A stretch of 43,486 bases of DNA from an uncultured Ruminococcus sp. GTDB taxonomy: Bacteria > Bacillota > Clostridia > Oscillospirales > Ruminococcaceae. A model generated the notes under the pieces. The model saw only the letters and a list, made by a program, of their open reading frames with translations, ran no database searches and was not told where the DNA came from. The position numbers and the translations under genes were made by a program. Shown piece by piece: positions 39,864-43,486 of the stretch (positions within the stretch are counted from its first letter, which is position 1; every line of letters starts with the position of its first letter). The DNA is taken from the NCBI RefSeq assembly GCF_902762735.1, contig NZ_CACWPP010000037.1, forward strand, positions 1-43,486, given 5' to 3'.

Positions 39864-39892
39864 ATTATAACACATATTTTACAAATTTGCAA
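39864..39892 (-). promoter_or_regulatory. Promoter of the LRR-dockerin gene
   Basis: Minus strand TTGCAA (39892-39887), 17 nt, TATAAT (39869-39864) with extended -10 TG. The leader is about 75 nt. Confidence 0.75.
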
Positions 39893-39965
39893 TAGGTCAT
39901 GTAAAAAACATTCAGCGGCAAAACCATACCGAATTGGGGGTTTAGCCAAAAAAGTTCGGTGCGCG

Positions 39966-39995
39966 GTAATATAAGGCAAAATGCCTGCATAAAAT
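39966..39995 (+). promoter_or_regulatory. Candidate sigma-E promoter of yabPQ
   Basis: GTAATAT (39966-39972), 15 nt, CATAAAAT (39988-39995), close to the mother-cell sigma-E pattern (ATATT / CATACAnT). yabP is known to be sigma-E dependent in Bacillus. The expected start would lie only a few bases before the ribosome site, which is tight. An AGGCA-AAA-TGCCT hairpin overlaps the spacer. Confidence 0.4.
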
Positions 39996-40017
39996 GACCA
40001 TCAGGGAGGCGATAAGC

Positions 40018-40290
40018 ATGACAGACATTCAGGGAAGGCATAATGCCATCATGGAAAACCGCAGTAAACTGATGCTGACAGGCGTTAACGACGTGGAACG
40101 TTTTGACGAGAACGTTGTGGTGCTGTATACCCAGCTGGGCGAACTGACCGTAAAAGGTGAAAAGCTCCACATCAGCGAAATGAGCATAGAAAGCGGCGAG
40201 CTGAACATCGACGGCGAGATCTCCGCGCTCATATACGGTCAGCGCGATGCAGTCAGCAAACTGGGCTTTTTCGGGAAACTTCTGCGATGA
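40018..40290 (+). CDS. yabP: Sporulation protein YabP
   Basis: 90 aa, YabP/YqfC-like family: GRHNAIMENRSKLMLTGV, then DVERFDENVVVLYTQLGELTV-type beta-rich sequence and ELNIDGEISALIYG. It is needed for spore cortex formation in the mother cell. The ATG at 40018 has GGGAGG about 9 nt upstream; an in-frame ATG at 39994 lies before it. It overlaps yabQ by ATGA. Confidence 0.92.
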   Translation: MTDIQGRHNAIMENRSKLMLTGVNDVERFDENVVVLYTQLGELTVKGEKLHISEMSIESGELNIDGEISALIYGQRDAVSKLGFFGKLLR

Positions 40291-40574
40291 GCATTTTTGA
40301 AGCGGCATCACAGCTGGGCGTGTTCCCCTCAGGGGTGGTGCTGGGACTGCTGCTTGGTGTCCTGTCAGCCGCAGTATGGCTCGAACGGCGGCTGAAACGC
40401 CCGAAATGGCTGATATTCGCAGGCGATATGCTGATGACGCTGTTCTGCGCCTTCTGCGTATTCATGCTCGGCGTTGGCATAGAGGGTCATCTGCGCTACC
40501 CGACATTCTGCGGCTCGGTACTGGGCTTTTGCGCCGTGTGGGGACTTATCAGTGCAGTAAAAAGAAAAAAATAG
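40287..40574 (+). CDS. yabQ: Spore cortex protein YabQ
   Basis: 95 aa membrane protein with about three hydrophobic segments (11-31, 41-63 and 73-90). Its place directly after yabP, with an ATGA overlap, and its length support YabQ, whose N-terminal part is short in Clostridia. It localises to the forespore outer membrane in known cases. Its stop codon is the first base of a hairpin that terminates the opposite strand. Confidence 0.82.
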   Translation: MSIFEAASQLGVFPSGVVLGLLLGVLSAAVWLERRLKRPKWLIFAGDMLMTLFCAFCVFMLGVGIEGHLRYPTFCGSVLGFCAVWGLISAVKRKK

Positions 40575-40598
40575 CCCGCATTCCCAAAGAATGCGGGC
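40565..40598 (-). terminator. Terminator of the radical SAM operon
   Basis: A perfect 10-bp stem, GCCCGCATTC / GAATGCGGGC; the minus strand continues TATTTTTTTC. It lies 640 nt past the radical SAM gene, the space being filled by the repeat array. On the plus strand an A run, not a T run, follows, so it is a poor yabPQ terminator. Confidence 0.75.
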
Positions 40599-40630
40599 AA
40601 AAATATTAAATATCACCATCGCCGTCAAAA

Positions 40631-41250
40631 GCGGGAGCAAGCCCCCGCCCTGCAATGCATGTTATATGCACTCGCAAAAAGCCAGAAACACAAAGCAATA
40701 AACCATGCCAATAATTATGCATTATGACTATCCCTTTAGCCAAAAGCCAAAGGCGGGAGCAAGCCCCCGCCCTACAATGCATGGCAAAGGCGGGAGCAAG
40801 CCCCCGCCCTACAATGCATGGTATATGCACTCCCCAAAAGCCAAAAACACAAAGCAATAAACCATGCCAATAATTATGCATTATGCATTATGAATTATGA
40901 ATTATGAATTATGACTATCCCTTTAGCCAAAAGCCAAAGGCGTGAGCAAGCCCCCGCCCTGCAATGCATGGTATACGCACTCCCCAATAACCAAAAACAC
41001 AAAGCAATAAACCATGCCAATAATTATGCATTATGACTATCCCTTTAGCCAAAAGCCAAAGGCGGGAGCAAGCCCCCGCCCTACAATGCATGGATTATGA
41101 ATTATGAATTATGACTATCCCTTTAGCCAAAAGCCAAAAGCGGGAGCAAGCCCCCGCCCCACAATGCATGTTATATGCACTCCCAAAAACCAAAAACACA
41201 AAGCAATAAACCATGCCAATAATTATGCATTATGAATTATGAATTATGAA
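40631..41250. repeat. Complex repeat array with six GC-rich hairpin units
   Basis: Six copies of GCGGGAGCAAGCCCCCGCC (one with a base change) start at 40631, 40753, 40790, 40940, 41062 and 41140. Between them are recurring segments: CTACAATGCATGG, AAAAACACAAAGCAATAAAC, CATGCCAATAATTATGCATT and runs of ATTATGAATT. Four junctions carry GACTATCCCTTTAGC, identical to the terminal sequence of type 1 elements. No gene is seen. The last ATTATGAATT run provides the final codons and stop of the radical SAM gene. Confidence 0.9.
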
Positions 41251-42184
41251 TTAAATTACCCCCTTGATAAGACCCTCGACGCGCCATTTCCATGTCGATG
41301 CCGTTCAGGACTCTTCGCTTGTCACAGCTCCACAGAGGTGCGATAAGCTCCGACTTGTCGCCGTCACCTGTCAGCCGCTCTATGATAATGTGCGGCGGCA
41401 GAAGTTCCAGCTGGTCGCATATCAGCGAGATGTATTCATCGCGCTCAAGCGCCCTGAATTCGCCGCGCGCATACATGTCCGCAAGGGCAGTGCCTTTCAG
41501 CACATGCAGAAGATGCAGCTTCACCGCATGTATATCCAGCTGACCCACCTGCTTTGCCGACTGTAACATCATCTCGCGGCTCTCATTCGGCAGACCGTCT
41601 ATCAGATGTACACACACATTCACGCCGTTCTCCCGCAGAAGTTCGTACCCCCGCAGAAAATCCGCGTATGTGTGACATCGGTTCATGGCAAGGGCAGTTT
41701 CGTCAAAAACAGTTTGCAGACCCAGCTCTACCGTAAGATAGGTCTGCTTTGCCAGACCGCCCAGCATGACAGCTTTTTCCCTGTCTATGCAGTCAGCGCG
41801 GGTCGCTATGCTCAGCCCCACCGCATTCTCCAGCGACATCGCCGCCGTGAACATCTCCCTGAGATAGCCCACATCTGCATATGTACTGCTCCCCGCCTGA
41901 AAATACGGTATGCAGAGACCGTTCTGCCACTTCTTTTCCATGACCGCCCGAACCTCAGCGTACTGTGCTTCGATGGTGTCTCTCGGGTCGCCCGCAAAAT
42001 TCCCGCTGAGTTTAGCAGAACAGAACTTGCACCCGCCCACGCCCTTGCTCCCGTCGCGGTTGGGACACCCCAGATCCAGATTCAGCGGAACCTTGAATAC
42101 CTTTCTGCCAAAGCGCTTTTTTAAATAGTAGCTGTAACTGTGGTAGCGCTTGTTGTCGTCTGAATACGGAAACTCGTTCATCAT
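41237..42184 (-). CDS. YhcC-type radical SAM protein (TIGR01212 family)
   Basis: 315 aa. The 4Fe-4S motif is C-x7-CKFC (DLGCPNRDGSKGVGGCKFC), the spaced variant of this family. SAM-binding and barrel features: YFQAGSSTYA, GLSIATRADC, YLTVELGLQT, HLIDGLPNE and HLLHVLKGT. Its function is unknown. The start overlaps the stop of the gene upstream (ATGATG/TGA). The last residues (NLIHNS) and the stop are encoded by the start of the repeat array, so the C-terminus may have been altered. Confidence 0.92.
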   Translation of the reverse strand: MMNEFPYSDDNKRYHSYSYYLKKRFGRKVFKVPLNLDLGCPNRDGSKGVGGCKFCSAKLSGNFAGDPRDTIEAQYAEVRAVMEKKWQNGLCIPYFQAGSSTYADVGYLREMFTAAMSLENAVGLSIATRADCIDREKAVMLGGLAKQTYLTVELGLQTVFDETALAMNRCHTYADFLRGYELLRENGVNVCVHLIDGLPNESREMMLQSAKQVGQLDIHAVKLHLLHVLKGTALADMYARGEFRALERDEYISLICDQLELLPPHIIIERLTGDGDKSELIAPLWSCDKRRVLNGIDMEMARRGSYQGGNLIHNS

Positions 42185-43032
42185 TCTGCGGGAACGTCCG
42201 TAATAGGCGGATCGGTGATGACAGGCTCAGGCTCGGAAGTCCCTGTGTCGGGCTGTCCGCTGTCAGATGCGGAAGTGTCGCTCGCATCTGATTCGGTGGG
42301 CTGTGTTTCGGTATCTGCCGAACTTTCCGATGTGGTGAAAGTGCGCTTTGATATTACCGTAGTCGTGGTAGTGACCGTCGGCGCATCATTGTTGAGGGTG
42401 ACAGTGTCCTCCTCCTCAGGCTCGGTGGTGTAAGTAAAAGTGCTGTACGTCGAAGAAGGTCTGCTTACCGCAGTCGTGCCGCCGCCGGGCGCAGTCTCAG
42501 CCTCCTCAGGCTCAGTGACGGTATTGCCGTTCTTGTCGGTCTTTGCCGCCTTAGTCGTCACCTTGTTCTCGCTCAGCCCGTTGTCATCGTCATCAGGCTC
42601 AAAAGCGTTATGCTCGCTTGTCGGCTGTGTCTCGGCAGGGGTGATGTAGTTGCCGCTGCTCTTTTCGGTTATGGTGTTGCCTATCCCGTAGAGAAGCGCC
42701 GCATATTCGCGGGCAGTCTTGATCTCTTCGGGTATGGGCAGATCGCGCAGATACCGCTCTTCCAGCCCCTTAGCGAACTCGCCGCTCATAAAAGTCTCTT
42801 TTGTTAATGTCAGCTCTTCGTCGTTGTTGATTATCTTTCCGCTGTTTACCGCCAGAAATGCCACAGATATAAAAATGAACAGCACTGACATTATCAGCAG
42901 GTTCAGATTATCGAAATGCCCCACACCCGTTTCAAGTGCCAGAAATCTCACAGCGCGGTCATTTTCTTCGCATTCATCGGGAAGCGGGTACTTTTCCGCC
43001 TCAGCCTTTATTTTGTTGAAATCCTTTTCCAT
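42181..43032 (-). CDS. Single-span membrane protein with Thr/Pro-rich outer domain
   Basis: 283 aa from the ATG at 43032 (GAGGTG 8 nt upstream); a longer reading from 43092 starts inside the preceding gene. Residues 1-42 are charged and cytosolic. One helix is at about 43-66 (LNLLIMSVLFIFISVAFLAV). A region of about 60 aa follows, and then about 130 aa dominated by Thr, Glu, Ser, Pro and Asp, low-complexity and probably wall-spanning. No family recognised. It is translationally coupled to the radical SAM gene. Confidence 0.75.
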   Translation of the reverse strand: MEKDFNKIKAEAEKYPLPDECEENDRAVRFLALETGVGHFDNLNLLIMSVLFIFISVAFLAVNSGKIINNDEELTLTKETFMSGEFAKGLEERYLRDLPIPEEIKTAREYAALLYGIGNTITEKSSGNYITPAETQPTSEHNAFEPDDDDNGLSENKVTTKAAKTDKNGNTVTEPEEAETAPGGGTTAVSRPSSTYSTFTYTTEPEEEDTVTLNNDAPTVTTTTTVISKRTFTTSESSADTETQPTESDASDTSASDSGQPDTGTSEPEPVITDPPITDVPAE

Positions 43033-43069
43033 TGTAACACCTCGTTTTGAAAAATTGAACTCGTTTGCT

Positions 43070-43357
43070 CTACACCCCCGCATAAGCCACAAGCGTCATA
43101 AAACTTAAAATGAATACCGCCGCAGTGCTTAACGTCTTAGCCGCCCTGACAGCACTGTAAGTGCGCCTGTTTTTTGCGGAAATCCTGTCCGCACAGCCCG
43201 TTATCTTTCTGCGTACAGGGGTGCAGACTATACAGAAAGCTATCGCTGTCAGCACAATGTTTTGAAGCACGCTCTCTTTTACAGCCACACTGAGGGTGTA
43301 CTTAGTGCCTGCCCCTGCCGAACCGAACAGCAGGGAAGCCGCCAAAAGTTTGCTCAC
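43070..43357 (-). CDS. Small two-helix membrane protein, tandem copy 1
   Basis: 95 aa, GTG start. Hydrophobic segments at about residues 27-46 (VLQNIVLTAIAFCIVCTPV) and 73-93 (LSTAAVFILSFMTLVAYAGV), with a basic loop between (RRKITGCADRISAKNRRTYS). The GTG overlaps the stop of a near-identical upstream gene (GTGA), and no separate ribosome site is needed. The first 18 residues resemble a weak signal. Family unknown. Confidence 0.7.
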   Translation of the reverse strand: MSKLLAASLLFGSAGAGTKYTLSVAVKESVLQNIVLTAIAFCIVCTPVRRKITGCADRISAKNRRTYSAVRAAKTLSTAAVFILSFMTLVAYAGV

Positions 43358-43486
43358 ACCCCCGCATAAGCCACCAGCGTCATAACACTTAAAATGAATA
43401 CCGCCGCAGTGCTTAACGTCTTAGCCGCCCTGACAGCACTGTAAGTGCGCCTGTTTTTTGCGGAAAGCCTGTCCGCACAGCCCGTT
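43354..43486 (-). CDS. Small membrane protein, tandem copy 2 (partial)
   Basis: Runs off the right edge; only the last 43 residues (TGCADRLSAKNRRTYSAVRA, then AKTLSTAAVFILSVMTLVAYAGV) are seen. It differs from copy 1 at two residues. The 130 bases 43357-43486 match 43073-43202 at 127 positions, a period of 284 bp. Recent tandem duplication. Confidence 0.75.
   Translation of the reverse strand, partial: TGCADRLSAKNRRTYSAVRAAKTLSTAAVFILSVMTLVAYAGV

Noticed and set aside
40631-41250. CRISPR array
   Set aside because: Hairpin repeats are irregularly spaced (37 to 150 bp), the spacers are themselves repeated, and no cas gene is near.

Overview
The window looks like a chromosome segment of a Gram-positive, anaerobic, spore-forming gut Clostridium relative, most probably a fibre-degrading Ruminococcus or close Oscillospiraceae. 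The reasons are three proteins with type I dockerins, a surface GH26 mannanase, a BspA-like leucine-rich-repeat protein, sporulation genes (spoVG, yabP, yabQ), strong GGAGG ribosome sites and TTGACA/TATAAT promoters. The genus is inferred from these families; no rRNA is present.

Layout. 1-5.6 kb: most of an F1Fo ATP synthase operon on the minus strand (atpI-atpB-[broken ORF]-atpE-atpF-atpH-atpA-atpG); atpD and atpC would lie beyond the left edge. The c subunit carries a two-carboxylate Na+ motif. 5.6-9.1 kb: the atp promoter with a perfect 17-bp palindrome, a GT2 glycosyltransferase and a lipoprotein GH26 mannanase. 9.5-15.6 kb: leuS, rpsU, then a coupled string of a 37-aa membrane peptide, yqeG, a 64-aa protein, an endonuclease IV-like protein and a 2H-phosphoesterase-like protein. 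15.7-20.3 kb, minus: two transglutaminase-fold proteins (one lipoprotein, one dockerin protein), an amidohydrolase and rsmI. 20.5-28.9 kb, minus: dnaE with a 54-aa follower, cobD/cbiB, and a murC-lexA-zinc-ribbon operon. 29.2-33.5 kb, plus: spoVG and a heterodimeric ABC exporter. 33.6-39.8 kb, minus: two large secreted dockerin proteins. 40.0-40.6 kb, plus: yabP-yabQ. 41.2-43.5 kb, minus: a tandemly duplicated small membrane gene, a Thr/Pro-rich membrane protein and a radical SAM protein.

The most unusual content is between the genes. There are at least three families of short non-coding repeats with terminal inverted repeats. Type 1 (about 140-160 bp) and type 2 (about 98-141 bp) both have a very strong C5GCC/GGCG5 hairpin core; the stem shows compensatory base changes between copies. 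Copies are flanked by 9-, 12- and 21-bp direct repeats, one type 2 copy sits inside a type 1 copy, and one copy is a type 2/type 1 chimera. They repeatedly lie between a gene end and its terminator or in leaders. A third family (about 90-103 bp, long TIRs) flanks the transglutaminase-dockerin gene. Further tandem arrays occur at 24.2-24.5, 25.7-26.0 (three G-quadruplex motifs) and 40.6-41.25 kb.

Functionally the window mixes housekeeping (energy, translation, replication, wall synthesis, SOS control) with surface fibre biology. The dockerin proteins would attach to a cellulosome-like scaffold whose genes are not here. Promoters, terminators and operators were found by eye. Protein families are recognised from motifs and have not been confirmed by database search.
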